A DNA stretch of 64,000 nucleotides from Flavobacterium sp. LMO8 (lineage in GTDB: Bacteria > Bacteroidota > Bacteroidia > Flavobacteriales > Flavobacteriaceae): the NCBI RefSeq assembly GCF_009495755.1, contig NZ_WIBJ01000030.1, positions 124,001 through 188,000 on the forward strand. Reading direction: 5' to 3'. Under the pieces are notes generated by a model. The model did not search any database. It was not told the origin of the DNA and saw only the letters and a program-made list of their open reading frames with translations. Within the stretch, counting starts at the first letter, position 1; each line of letters starts with the position of its first letter. Below are positions 8,963-17,496 of this stretch, in pieces. Made by a program: the position numbers and the translations under genes.

Positions 8963-9760
8963 CTACTCTATATTCAAATTTAAGTCTCCTTTTCCGTGAA
9001 CGATAGTGGTTTTCGGAGCATCAAAATCGATTTTTGTTTTACGTAATTCGAAATTTTGCCCAAGATAAACACGTCTTACCATTTCGTCTGCTACTAATTC
9101 TTCTGGTTTTCCTGCTTTTAGGATTCCACCTTCAAACATTAAGTAGGTTTTATCGGTAATTGCTAAGGTTTCTTGTACGTTATGGTCAGTAATTAAAATC
9201 CCGATGTTCTTGTTTTTTAATTGTGCTACAATTCTTTGAATATCTTCTACTGCCACTGGGTCAACACCGGCAAAAGGTTCGTCTAAAAGAATGAATTTAG
9301 GATCGGTTGCTAAAGCACGTGCAATCTCTGTACGACGACGTTCTCCACCAGAAAGTAAATCACCACGATTGGTTCTTATGTGTTCCAATGCAAATTCTGC
9401 AATTAATTCTTCCATTTTAGCTTCTTGTTCGGCTTTTGAAAGTGTGGTTAATTGCAAAACACTCAAAATGTTATCTTCGATACTTAATTTTCTAAAAACA
9501 GAAGCTTCTTGTGCCAAATAACCAATGCCGTTTTGTGCACGTTTGTACATAGGAAAGTTGGTGATATCCATATCATCTAAATAGATATGGCCACTATTTG
9601 GTTTTACTAAACCTACAATCATGTAGAATGAAGTGGTTTTTCCTGCACCATTTGGACCTAATAAGCCCACAATTTCCCCTTGGTTTACTTCAACGGAAAT
9701 TCCTTTTACAACACTTCTTTTTTTATAGGTTTTAACTAAATTTTCTGCTCTTAATTTCAT
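8963..9760 (-). CDS. lptB: LPS export ABC transporter ATP-binding protein LptB
   Basis: The frame extends to 9823 but the ATG at 9760 ([15 protein letters not shown]) is the family's normal N-terminus, giving 265 residues. All ABC ATPase motifs are present: Walker [10 protein letters not shown], signature [15 protein letters not shown], Walker [14 protein letters not shown] and the switch His in ITDHNVQ. The LSGGERRR signature and the FAGVDP D-loop are characteristic of LptB. The protein powers lipopolysaccharide extraction from the inner membrane with LptFG, which is not in the window. A 25-residue C-terminal extension beyond the usual end is seen. Confidence 0.93.
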   Translation of the reverse strand: MKLRAENLVKTYKKRSVVKGISVEVNQGEIVGLLGPNGAGKTTSFYMIVGLVKPNSGHIYLDDMDITNFPMYKRAQNGIGYLAQEASVFRKLSIEDNILSVLQLTTLSKAEQEAKMEELIAEFALEHIRTNRGDLLSGGERRRTEIARALATDPKFILLDEPFAGVDPVAVEDIQRIVAQLKNKNIGILITDHNVQETLAITDKTYLMFEGGILKAGKPEELVADEMVRRVYLGQNFELRKTKIDFDAPKTTIVHGKGDLNLNIE

Positions 9761-9846
9761 TCTAAGGTTTAAATGTTTAGAAGTTGAATTGTTTAATCGA
9801 TTTACAAATAAACGAATAAACAATTTAACAATTTATCTTTTAACAA

Positions 9847-10197
9847 TTATTTAGTCTGCTCTTCTAATGCTTCCCAAAACTCGTATGCTCTTCTTAAATG
9901 AGGAATTACGATGGTTCCGCCTACTAAAGTGGCAATTCCCATGCTTTCCATCATTTCTTCTTTCGTAACGCCGTTTTTGTAAGCGGTTTCTAAATGGTAT
10001 TTGATGCAATCATCGCAACGTAATACCGCCGAAGCTACTAAACCTAATAATTCTTTTGTTTTTACATCTAAAGCGCCTTCCATGTATGCGTTGGTGTCTA
10101 CATTGAAAATTCTTTTGATGACTTTGTTGTTATCGGCTAATAATTTTTCGTTCATTTTAGAACGGTAATCATTGAATTCTTTTACTATATCTGACAT
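9847..10197 (-). CDS. Carboxymuconolactone decarboxylase / AhpD-like protein
   Basis: 116 residues, all helical in appearance. The CxxC-x3-H core, RCDDCIKYH, followed by AYKNGVTKEEMMESMGIA, is the AhpD-like redox motif of the CMD family. Such proteins act as small thiol peroxidases or reductants; the decarboxylase name is historical. It sits three bases before the end of tatC in the same direction, in a cluster of envelope genes, and is probably cotranscribed with tatC and kdsD. No dedicated AhpC partner is adjacent. Confidence 0.88.
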   Translation of the reverse strand: MSDIVKEFNDYRSKMNEKLLADNNKVIKRIFNVDTNAYMEGALDVKTKELLGLVASAVLRCDDCIKYHLETAYKNGVTKEEMMESMGIATLVGGTIVIPHLRRAYEFWEALEEQTK

Positions 10198-10200
10198 AAT

Positions 10201-11022
10201 TTATGCTTTTAATTTTTCTCTATCTTGACTTTTAACTACTAAAACGCTAATTAAAATACTAACTTCATATAATATCATAATTGGGATAGCAACAATTACT
10301 TGACTTATTACGTCTGGAGGTGTTATGATGGCTGATAAAATCAATACAATTATTAATGTGTATTTTCGATATTTTCTTAAAAATTCTGGAGTTACTAATC
10401 CTATTTTCGTAAGGAAGAAAATAATAATTGGTAATTCAAATAATAATCCACTAGCAATTGCTGATGTTTTCATTAAACTGATATAGGAATCAATATCAAT
10501 TGAATTACTAATTTCTGGACTCACAATATAACTGGCAAAAAATTGAACTGATAATGGTGCAATTAAATAGTAGCCAAACAGCACTCCAACAAAGAATAAG
10601 AATGAGGATATTATGATAAATGATGCTGCATATTTCTTCTCTTTTTCATACAAAGCCGGACTAATAAATTTCCAAATTTCCCAAAGAATAAAAGGAAAGG
10701 CAAAAATAAATCCAACCGTAATGGATGTCCACATGTGCATCGAAAATTGTCCGCCCATTTCTCTGTTTTGGATAGGAAGGTTGATTTCGGTGATACATAA
10801 GGTTTCTGCCATATCAAATTGTTTTCCTAATTCACAAAAGAATTGGTAGGTCACAAAATCAGGGCTTTTTGGTCCGAAAATAATTTCATTGAAAATAAAA
10901 TCACTAAAGAAAAAAGCTACTGCGCCACAAATTAAAATGGCTGCCGAACTTCTAACTAACAACCAACGTAATTCTTCGAGATGGTCTAAAAACGACATCT
11001 CTTTTATGTTTTTATCTGCCAT
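10201..11022 (-). CDS. tatC: Twin-arginine translocase subunit TatC
   Basis: 273 residues with six predicted membrane helices. The N-terminal cytoplasmic MSFLDHLEELRWLL segment is the invariant TatC signal-recognition region. The first periplasmic loop is long, as in other Bacteroidetes TatC proteins, and FPFILWEIWKFISPALYEKEKK is the conserved loop after it. TatC binds twin-arginine signal peptides for folded protein export. No tatA gene is in the window. The start overlaps the end of kdsD by one base, which indicates coupling. A potential Tat substrate (DUF1501 protein, NRRNFLS) is encoded at 26709-27872. Confidence 0.95.
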   Translation of the reverse strand: MADKNIKEMSFLDHLEELRWLLVRSSAAILICGAVAFFFSDFIFNEIIFGPKSPDFVTYQFFCELGKQFDMAETLCITEINLPIQNREMGGQFSMHMWTSITVGFIFAFPFILWEIWKFISPALYEKEKKYAASFIIISSFLFFVGVLFGYYLIAPLSVQFFASYIVSPEISNSIDIDSYISLMKTSAIASGLLFELPIIIFFLTKIGLVTPEFLRKYRKYTLIIVLILSAIITPPDVISQVIVAIPIMILYEVSILISVLVVKSQDREKLKA

Positions 11023-11987
11023 TATACGATTCCTTCTTTTAAAATATCGTGTAAGTGAAGTATACCTTTGTATTCGTTGTCATCAATTACCACCAATTGT
11101 GTAATCGAATTGTTTTCCAAAATATTCAACGCTTCCGAAACTAAAATGCTCGAATTAATATTTTTTGGATTTTTGGTCATGATATCTTGCGCTGTTAAAT
11201 CGGCAAAAGTATCACGGTTGTTTAGCATTCTACGAATATCTCCATCCGTTACAATGCCAATTACTTCATTATTTTCAATAACCGCTGTTACACCTAAGCG
11301 TTTTTCGGAAATTTCCATAATTACTTTTTTGATAGAAGCATCTGGAGTAACCATTGGTTTGTGTGTTCCATCCAACATGTCTTTTACACGAAGCAATAAT
11401 TTTTTTCCTAAAGCGCCACCTGGATGGTACACGGCAAAATCTTCGCTTTTAAAGTTGCGCATTTCCATCAAACAAACCGCTAAAGCATCACCTAATACTA
11501 ATTGAGCGGTAGTACTGTTGGTTGGTGCTAAGTTATTCGGGCACGCTTCGCTTTCCACAAAAGCATGTAAAATATAATGTGATTCTTTACCTAAGTACGA
11601 ATTTTTGTCCGCTGTCATTCCAATTAAGGTATTACCAAAACGTTTTAATAAAGGAGCCAACACTTTAATTTCTGGACTATTTCCGCTCTTGGAAATACAA
11701 ATGATGATATCTTCGGGTTGTACCATTCCTAAATCGCCATGAACGGCTTCGGCTGCGTGTAAAAACATAGAAGGTGTTCCTGTTGAATTTAAAGTGGCAA
11801 CAATCTTTTGAGCGATTAAAGCGCTTTTGCCAATTCCGGTTACTACCAATCTTCCTTTGGTGTTGTAAATTTCGGTAACACTTTTGGCAAAGTCTTCATC
11901 TAAGTAATTTACAAGGTCTGTAATGCTTTTACTCTCTGAAAGTAAAGTCTTTTTTGCGGTAGCTAAAATTGTTTCTGTTGTGCTCAA
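11022..11987 (-). CDS. kdsD: KpsF/GutQ-type sugar-phosphate isomerase (arabinose-5-phosphate isomerase)
   Basis: 321 residues. An N-terminal SIS domain (VVTGIGKSALIAQKIVATL, then FLHAAEAVHGDLGM and ICISKSGNSPEI) is followed by two CBS domains, the second ending in LHLHDILKEGIV. This is the standard architecture of D-arabinose-5-phosphate isomerase, which converts ribulose-5-phosphate to arabinose-5-phosphate for KDO synthesis. It fits the neighbouring lptB and surface-polysaccharide genes. Divergent recQ lies 85 bases away. Confidence 0.9.
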   Translation of the reverse strand: MSTTETILATAKKTLLSESKSITDLVNYLDEDFAKSVTEIYNTKGRLVVTGIGKSALIAQKIVATLNSTGTPSMFLHAAEAVHGDLGMVQPEDIIICISKSGNSPEIKVLAPLLKRFGNTLIGMTADKNSYLGKESHYILHAFVESEACPNNLAPTNSTTAQLVLGDALAVCLMEMRNFKSEDFAVYHPGGALGKKLLLRVKDMLDGTHKPMVTPDASIKKVIMEISEKRLGVTAVIENNEVIGIVTDGDIRRMLNNRDTFADLTAQDIMTKNPKNINSSILVSEALNILENNSITQLVVIDDNEYKGILHLHDILKEGIV

Positions 11988-12034
11988 AATAGAAATATTA
12001 AAAAATTTGTATGTGTAAAAGAAAATTGTATCTT

Positions 12035-12042
12035 TATGTTTG
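12035..12042 (+). promoter_or_regulatory. recQ -7 box
   Basis: TATGTTTG matches TAnnTTTG perfectly and lies 31 bases upstream of the recQ ATG in the kdsD/recQ divergent spacer. No TTG at the ideal distance is visible, so only the -7 element is claimed. Confidence 0.45.
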
Positions 12043-12072
12043 CAAATTTAGGTAAAATCATATTAATAGAGA

Positions 12073-14268
12073 ATGAATCCAAACGAAATTGATTTACATA
12101 AAGAATTAAAGAAATATTTTGGTTTTAACCAATTCAAAGGACTTCAAGAGCAAGTAGTTAAAAGTATCATCACAGGAAATAATTCCTTTGTGATTATGCC
12201 AACAGGTGGCGGAAAGTCGCTTTGTTATCAGTTGCCAGCATTGGTATTAGACGGGACTGCTATTGTGGTTTCTCCGCTGATTGCCTTGATGAAAAACCAA
12301 GTAGATGCCATTCGAAGCTTAAGTTCTGATCCAGGAATTGCGCACGTTTTAAACTCTTCTTTAAATAAAACTGAGATTGCCAAAGTAAAAAAAGACATTA
12401 CGTCGGGCATCACTAAACTATTATATGTAGCACCAGAATCCTTAACCAAGGAGGAATATATTGAGTTTTTGAACAGTGTTCCCATCTCTTTCGTAGCGAT
12501 TGATGAAGCGCATTGTATTTCGGAATGGGGACATGATTTCCGTCCTGAATATCGTAATCTGAGAAATATTGTTCGTCTTTTAGGCGATGTTCCAATGATT
12601 GGTTTAACCGCAACGGCAACTCCAAAAGTGCAAGAAGATATCTTGAAAAATTTGGATATGCCTGATGCGAATACGTTTAAAGCTTCGTTCAACCGTCCTA
12701 ATTTATATTACGAAGTACGTACTAAAACCAAAAATATCGAATCGGATATTATTCGATTCATCAAACAACATAAAGGAAAATCAGGTGTTATTTACTGTTT
12801 GAGTCGTAAAAAAGTGGAAGAAATTGCACAAGTTTTACAAGTAAATGGTATTAGCGCTGTTCCGTATCATGCAGGTTTAGATGCTAAAACGAGAGCCAAA
12901 CATCAAGATATGTTTTTGATGGAAGATGTTGAAGTTGTAGTAGCAACCATCGCTTTTGGTATGGGAATCGACAAACCAGACGTTCGTTTTGTGATTCATC
13001 ATGATATTCCAAAATCATTAGAAAGTTACTATCAAGAAACAGGTCGCGCTGGTCGTGATGGTGGTGAAGGACATTGTTTGGCGTATTATTCGTATAAAGA
13101 CATTGAAAAGTTAGAAAAATTCCTTTCAGGAAAACCCGTTGCCGAACAAGAAATTGGTTTTGCGTTGTTACAAGAAGTAGTAGCCTATGCTGAAACTTCG
13201 ATGTCGCGTCGTAAATTTTTATTGCATTATTTCGGTGAAGAATTCGATGATGTCAACGGAGAAGGAGCCGATATGGATGATAATGTTCGTAATCCGAAAA
13301 AGAAAGCAGAAGCACAAGATCAAGTAGTTACTTTGTTAAAAGTAGTTCGAGATACCAAACAATTGTTCAAATCGAAAGAAGTGGTTTTAGCGCTTGTAGG
13401 TAAAGTCAATGCGATTATTAAAGCGCAAAAAATTGATACGCAACCTTATTTTGGAAGCGGTTCGAGTTTTGATGAGAAATATTGGATGGCCTTAATTCGT
13501 CAGGTTTTAGTAGATGGATTATTGACAAAAGATATTGAAACCTATGGTGTGTTGAAAATGTCAGAAAAAGGAGTTGCGTTTATCAAAAATCCAGTTTCTT
13601 TTATGATGTCGGAAGACCATGAATACAATGAAGAAGAAGACGAAGCGATTGTAACTGCAGCTAAATCTACAGGAACTGCCGATGAAGCTTTAATGAGTAT
13701 GTTGCGTGATTTACGTAAGAAAGAAGCTAAAAAGTTAGGTGTTCCACCGTTTGTAATTTTCCAAGATCCTTCTTTAGAAGATATGGCGTTGAAATATCCT
13801 ATTTCAATTGATGAACTAAGTAATGTTCATGGAGTAGGAGAAGGGAAAGCTAAAAAATATGGAAAACCATTCGTTGATATAATCAATAGATATGTAGAAG
13901 ATAATGATATTATCCGTCCTGATGATTTGGTGGTAAAATCTACTGGAGCCAACTCTGGATTGAAGTTGTATATCATTCAAAACGTAGATAGAAAGTTAGC
14001 TTTAGATGATATTGCCAAGGCAAAAGGTTTAGATATGGATGGTTTGTTGAAAGAAATGGAACAAATCGTATATTCTGGAACTAAATTGAATATCCGCTAT
14101 TGGATTGACGAAATTTTAGATGAAGACCAACAAGAAGAAATTCACGATTATTTCATGGATTCTGAATCGGATAATATCAAAGATGCACTAAAGGAATTTG
14201 ATGGTGATTATGATATCGAAGAACTTCGTTTAATGCGAATTAAGTTTATTAGTGAAGTAGCGAATTAA
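12073..14268 (+). CDS. recQ: ATP-dependent DNA helicase RecQ, zinc-ligand cysteines absent
   Basis: 731 residues. Helicase motifs are complete: Walker A MPTGGGKSLCYQ (about 42-53), DEAH at 144-147, TATATP, and motif VI QETGRAGRDG. They are followed by the RecQ-Ct region, a winged-helix part and an HRDC domain around 545-620, with a further C-terminal tail ending LRLMRIKFISEV. In the zinc subdomain the usual four cysteines are missing: SRRKFLLHYFGE lacks the leading Cys, and the stretch where CxxC pairs are expected reads GEGADMDDNVRNP. RecQ unwinds DNA during recombination and fork repair. The gene stands alone and ends in a bidirectional terminator shared with DUF983. Confidence 0.95.
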   Translation: MNPNEIDLHKELKKYFGFNQFKGLQEQVVKSIITGNNSFVIMPTGGGKSLCYQLPALVLDGTAIVVSPLIALMKNQVDAIRSLSSDPGIAHVLNSSLNKTEIAKVKKDITSGITKLLYVAPESLTKEEYIEFLNSVPISFVAIDEAHCISEWGHDFRPEYRNLRNIVRLLGDVPMIGLTATATPKVQEDILKNLDMPDANTFKASFNRPNLYYEVRTKTKNIESDIIRFIKQHKGKSGVIYCLSRKKVEEIAQVLQVNGISAVPYHAGLDAKTRAKHQDMFLMEDVEVVVATIAFGMGIDKPDVRFVIHHDIPKSLESYYQETGRAGRDGGEGHCLAYYSYKDIEKLEKFLSGKPVAEQEIGFALLQEVVAYAETSMSRRKFLLHYFGEEFDDVNGEGADMDDNVRNPKKKAEAQDQVVTLLKVVRDTKQLFKSKEVVLALVGKVNAIIKAQKIDTQPYFGSGSSFDEKYWMALIRQVLVDGLLTKDIETYGVLKMSEKGVAFIKNPVSFMMSEDHEYNEEEDEAIVTAAKSTGTADEALMSMLRDLRKKEAKKLGVPPFVIFQDPSLEDMALKYPISIDELSNVHGVGEGKAKKYGKPFVDIINRYVEDNDIIRPDDLVVKSTGANSGLKLYIIQNVDRKLALDDIAKAKGLDMDGLLKEMEQIVYSGTKLNIRYWIDEILDEDQQEEIHDYFMDSESDNIKDALKEFDGDYDIEELRLMRIKFISEVAN

Positions 14269-14319
14269 TTTTTCAAATAAGGAACACAGATTGTTATAAT
14301 TTGAGAAATTTTAAAAATA

Positions 14320-14449
14320 AAAGAGGCTTTATAAACAGCTGTCTGTCATTCCGAATTTATTTCGGAATCTAAAAATAACCTAAATTAGATGTTTTTAGAA
14401 GCTGAAACGAGTTCAGCTTGACAAACACAATGGTTTAGAAAGCCTCTTT
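14320..14449. terminator. Bidirectional terminator interrupted by a REP-like element
   Basis: Outer arms at 14320-14336 and 14433-14449 pair over 17 positions with one mismatch, centred on AAAGAGGCTTT. T-runs follow on both strands, serving recQ (plus) and DUF983 (minus). The loop is 96 bases instead of the usual 4-8 because an 80-base element occupies it. Confidence 0.75.
14344..14423. repeat. REP/MITE-like palindromic element
   Basis: About 80 bases with imperfect inverted ends: TGTCATTCCGAA on the left, and on the right the complement of TGTCAAGCTGAA. Each end is itself a small hairpin (TTCCGAAtttatTTCGGAA; GCTGAAacgagTTCAGC). This resembles the TGTCATnCTGAG-type repeats common in Bacteroidetes and matches the partial copy at 41532. 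Confidence 0.7.
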
Positions 14450-14453
14450 CTTT

Positions 14454-14816
14454 TTACACCGAATAATCCTTGAAAATATAAATCCAAATAATTCGCGATA
14501 GTTTGATGTTGACTAAGGTTAAACTTAAAATAATAATTCCAATTATTGGGATAATTCTCAAATCGAAGGTTTCTTCAAAAAACGGCATGCAAATAAAATA
14601 AGTAATTAAAGCTTCGGCAACTCCAAGTCCATAACTAACAAACATTGCTCCGAAGAAAAACCCTGGTTCTTTTTCAAATTTCGTACCACAATTTGAACAG
14701 TTTTCATGCATTTTTGGGAAACTAAAACTGAAATGTAATAATCCTTTTTCAAAAATCTTTCCTTTATTGCAATTGGGACATTTGTTGCCAAACATGTTTA
14801 TAAGGGTTGTAATCAT
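14454..14816 (-). CDS. DUF983 family membrane protein
   Basis: 120 residues. Near the N-terminus two CxxC pairs (KCPNCNKG, about residues 13-16, and NCSNCGTKF) form a zinc-ribbon-like unit, followed by FEKEPGFFFGAMFVSYG and two or three membrane helices. That order matches DUF983, whose function is unknown. The stop codon lies in the outer arm of the terminator shared with recQ. The next gene on this strand starts three bases upstream, so the two probably form an operon. Confidence 0.85.
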   Translation of the reverse strand: MITTLINMFGNKCPNCNKGKIFEKGLLHFSFSFPKMHENCSNCGTKFEKEPGFFFGAMFVSYGLGVAEALITYFICMPFFEETFDLRIIPIIGIIILSLTLVNIKLSRIIWIYIFKDYSV

Positions 14817-14818
14817 GA

Positions 14819-15058
14819 TTAATTTGCTGTGTAAACTTCACCTCGGTGTGGTTTTAAAATATCTCTAAAGGTAATCATGTCTTTTTCTTCTACCACAATG
14901 AAAGCAATAGCGTGCATTTCATTGATGATTTCAAACCCCGTTTTTTCTAATGTTATTTTTTCCTCATCTAAATATTCTTTTAAATGAATATCGTGATGCT
15001 CTGCTGTTTTTGCTGCAGCTTCACCTCTAAAATCCCAAATTAGTTTTATTTTTCGCAT
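14819..15058 (-). CDS. Conserved small protein of unknown function
   Basis: 79 residues, soluble, with mixed alpha/beta appearance: IKLIWDFRG, a central acidic helix (EYLDEEKITLEKTGFEI) and a strand AIAFIVVEEKDMITF. It resembles small ferredoxin-fold proteins such as the DUF3303 type in length and strand pattern, but I do not recognise it firmly. It ends three bases before the DUF983 start on the same strand. Its HDIHLKEY and HRGEV histidines are the only obvious candidates for metal contact. Confidence 0.7.
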   Translation of the reverse strand: MRKIKLIWDFRGEAAAKTAEHHDIHLKEYLDEEKITLEKTGFEIINEMHAIAFIVVEEKDMITFRDILKPHRGEVYTAN

Positions 15059-15106
15059 TTTATAAGTTTCAAAGAGGCAAAGTTACAAAGTCAGCTATCA
15101 AATTAC

Positions 15107-15114
15107 TATTTTTG
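15107..15114 (+). promoter_or_regulatory. -7 box of the FAD dehydrogenase gene
   Basis: TATTTTTG fits TAnnTTTG perfectly, 24 bases before the ATG at 15138. Confidence 0.5.
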
Positions 15115-15137
15115 CACCATAATTAACCAAAACAAAT

Positions 15138-16700
15138 ATGCCACACGAATTTCAATTTCAAGTTTCACCCGAAGTAGCCGCAAACGAGAGTTTGTTAGCT
15201 CAACATGTAGCTAAGTTATTTCAGGTTTCTCCGAAGGAAATTCAAAAAGTGGATGTTTTAAAACGTTCGATTGATGCGCGTCAGAAAGCTATTAAATTAA
15301 ATATTAAGGCGAATGTTTTTTTGGTTGGAGAAGAATATAATGCGCAAAAACTAGAATTACCTGATTACCCAAATGTTGCCAACAAGCAAGAAGTAATTGT
15401 AGTAGGTGCAGGTCCAGCAGGATTATTTGCTGCTTTGCAATTGATTGAATTAGGTTTAAAACCTATCGTTTTAGAACGTGGAAAAGACGTTCGTGGTCGT
15501 CGTCGCGATTTAAAAGCAATTAACGTGGATCATATCGTAAATGAAGATTCTAATTATTGTTTTGGCGAAGGTGGCGCAGGAACCTATTCGGATGGTAAAT
15601 TATACACACGTTCTAAAAAGCGCGGTGATGTAGATAGAATTCTTGAACTTTTAGTAGGATTTGGAGCTACACCTGAAATTATGGTGGAAGCACATCCGCA
15701 TATTGGAACTAACAAATTGCCACAAATTATTCAAGATATTCGAGAGAAAATCATTGCCAGTGGCGGACAAGTATTGTTTGAAACTCGTGTGACAGATTTC
15801 GTAATCAAGAACAACGAAATGCAAGGCGTTGTGGTTCAAAATGGTGATGTGATTTCGGCTAACAAAGTTATTTTGGCTACAGGACATTCAGCACGTGATA
15901 TTTTTGAATTGTTACATAAAAAAGGTGTTCATATTGAAGCGAAGCCTTTCGCATTAGGTGTTCGAGCAGAACATCCACAGGAACTGATTGACCAAATTCA
16001 ATATTCATGCGATTTTAGAGGTGATTATTTACCGCCAGCGCCGTATTCTATTGTAAAGCAAGTGAATGGTCGTGGCATGTATTCGTTTTGTATGTGTCCA
16101 GGTGGTGTAATTGCGCCCTGTGCTACGGCTCCAGGCGAAGTAGTTACGAATGGTTGGTCACCAAGTAAACGTGATCAAGCAACAGCCAACTCAGGAATTG
16201 TGGTGGAATTAAAATTGGAAGATTTTAAGCCGTATGAAAAGTTCGGACCGTTAGCCGGAATGGAATTTCAAAAAGCCATCGAACAAAAAGCGTGGCATTT
16301 AGCAGGAGAAACACAAAGAGTACCTGCTCAAAGAATGATCGATTTTACTCAAAATAAAGTTTCAAAAGACATTCCGAAAACATCTTATGTTCCAGGAACT
16401 ACTTCGGTTGAAATGGGACAAGTTTTTCCTGGTTTTTTATCGCAAATTATGCGAGAAGGTTTTGTGCAATTCGGAAAATTGATGCGTGGTTATATGACTA
16501 ACGAAGCTATTTTACATGCTCCAGAAAGTAGAACATCATCTCCAGTTAGAATTCCAAGAGATAACTTATCTTTGGAACACGTTCAAATCAAAGGCTTGTA
16601 TCCTTGTGGAGAAGGAGCCGGTTATGCAGGTGGCATTATTTCAGCAGCAATTGATGGTGAAAAATGTGCTTTGAAAATTGCGGAGAGTTTGTCAAAATAA
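15138..16700 (+). CDS. FAD-dependent dehydrogenase of the COG2509 type
   Basis: 520 residues. A small N-terminal domain (about 1-80) precedes the dinucleotide-binding motif VVGAGPAGLFAALQ (about 90-103) and VLERG. GGAGTYSDGKLYTR, GTNKLPQI and the C-terminal PCGEGAGYAGGI stretch are typical of the uncharacterised flavoprotein dehydrogenases related to BFIT and geranylgeranyl-type oxidoreductases. A Cys pair lies in FCMCPGG. The substrate is unknown. It is monocistronic, with a -7 box upstream and a strong bidirectional hairpin downstream. Confidence 0.85.
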   Translation: MPHEFQFQVSPEVAANESLLAQHVAKLFQVSPKEIQKVDVLKRSIDARQKAIKLNIKANVFLVGEEYNAQKLELPDYPNVANKQEVIVVGAGPAGLFAALQLIELGLKPIVLERGKDVRGRRRDLKAINVDHIVNEDSNYCFGEGGAGTYSDGKLYTRSKKRGDVDRILELLVGFGATPEIMVEAHPHIGTNKLPQIIQDIREKIIASGGQVLFETRVTDFVIKNNEMQGVVVQNGDVISANKVILATGHSARDIFELLHKKGVHIEAKPFALGVRAEHPQELIDQIQYSCDFRGDYLPPAPYSIVKQVNGRGMYSFCMCPGGVIAPCATAPGEVVTNGWSPSKRDQATANSGIVVELKLEDFKPYEKFGPLAGMEFQKAIEQKAWHLAGETQRVPAQRMIDFTQNKVSKDIPKTSYVPGTTSVEMGQVFPGFLSQIMREGFVQFGKLMRGYMTNEAILHAPESRTSSPVRIPRDNLSLEHVQIKGLYPCGEGAGYAGGIISAAIDGEKCALKIAESLSK

Positions 16701-16703
16701 AAA

Positions 16704-16729
16704 AAAATCACAGCTTGCACTGTGATTTT
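16704..16729. terminator. Bidirectional terminator
   Basis: AAAATCACAG (16704-16713) pairs with CTGTGATTTT (16720-16729) around a six-base loop, with A- and T-runs on both sides. It separates the convergent FAD dehydrogenase and cold-shock genes. Confidence 0.85.
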
Positions 16730-16750
16730 AATTTTTGGGATAAAAAGGGA

Positions 16751-17197
16751 TTATATTTTTTTAACGTTTACAGCATTCATGCCTTTAGCGCCTTTTTCTA
16801 AATCGTAAGTTACTAAGTTACCTTCTTTTACATCATCTAGTAAACCACTAATGTGTACAAAGTATTTTTCTCCTGTTTCAACTGCTTTAATGAAACCAAA
16901 ACCTTTAGAATCATTGAAAAAATCGATTGTTCCTCTGCGTTCCGTTGGCGCTTCATCTTCCTCAGTTCTTCTAGAAGTACCAATTTCGATGCTTTCTACA
17001 TCAACAATAATTTTTTTAGATGGATCTGGAGGTGTGCTGGTTAAGTGACCATTCTCGTCTACATACACATATAAATCTTCTCCCGATAATTTAGGGTTTG
17101 ATTTACGTGCTTCTTTTTTCTCTTGTTTCTCTTTTCGTTTTTTAGCACGAAGTTTTTCTTGTTCTTTTTTGTTAAAGGTTTCCTGCGGTCTAGCCAT
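16751..17197 (-). CDS. Cold-shock domain protein with charged N-terminal extension
   Basis: 148 residues. The C-terminal 65 residues are a cold-shock domain with RNP1 KGFGFI and RNP2 YFVHIS, starting RRGTIDFFNDSKGFGFI. The N-terminal half is unusual for a CspA protein: a Lys/Glu/Arg-rich probable coiled coil (about 8-35) and a linker containing YVYVDENGHLTSTPPDPS. It probably binds single-stranded RNA or DNA as a chaperone; the basic arm may add RNA or ribosome contacts. The upstream spacer is about 300 bases, and -7-like boxes are 100-140 bases from the start, allowing a long 5' leader. Confidence 0.85.
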   Translation of the reverse strand: MARPQETFNKKEQEKLRAKKRKEKQEKKEARKSNPKLSGEDLYVYVDENGHLTSTPPDPSKKIIVDVESIEIGTSRRTEEDEAPTERRGTIDFFNDSKGFGFIKAVETGEKYFVHISGLLDDVKEGNLVTYDLEKGAKGMNAVNVKKI

Positions 17198-17470
17198 TAA
17201 ATTTTAAATAATTTAAATTAATATTTGTTTTAAAGTAAAAGGATAAAAACACACAAGCGAAATAAACAAGAAATTTATAAAGTACTTTTATTCAAAGTAT
17301 TGCGAGAAGAAATTATTATCATTACCAATGTGACAAAGGTAGTAAAAAAAACGTTCACTTCTATAAAACCCGCCAATTTTAAGTTTCGATAGCTCTTTTT
17401 GCTTTGGAATTCAACACAAGTTAAACTTATCACAAACTCAAAAACTAGTTTCCAATCCTTTCTTTTTTTG
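17198..17470. other. Intergenic spacer between cold-shock gene and idi
   Basis: AT-rich with no convincing gene. On the minus strand two -7-like boxes, TACCTTTG (17334-17341) and ATACTTTG (about 17294-17301), could drive the cold-shock gene with a 5' leader of 95-135 bases. That would resemble the long, structured leaders of cold-shock mRNAs; no strong secondary structure was found by eye. A minus-strand frame at 17275-17511 is judged spurious. Confidence 0.4.
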
Positions 17471-17478
17471 TATTTTTG
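17471..17478 (+). promoter_or_regulatory. idi -7 box
   Basis: TATTTTTG, 18 bases before the ATG at 17497. It overlaps the TTG at 17476, which is therefore promoter and not a start codon. Confidence 0.5.
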
Positions 17479-17496
17479 ACAAGCATTACAAATCCT

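Noticed and set aside
12228..12692. Long antisense frame inside recQ
   Set aside because: Mirror frame of a strongly coding region with no independent motif; the same applies to the other antisense or shifted frames inside lptB, tatC, kdsD, htpG, the receptors, cydB and the SQR-like gene.
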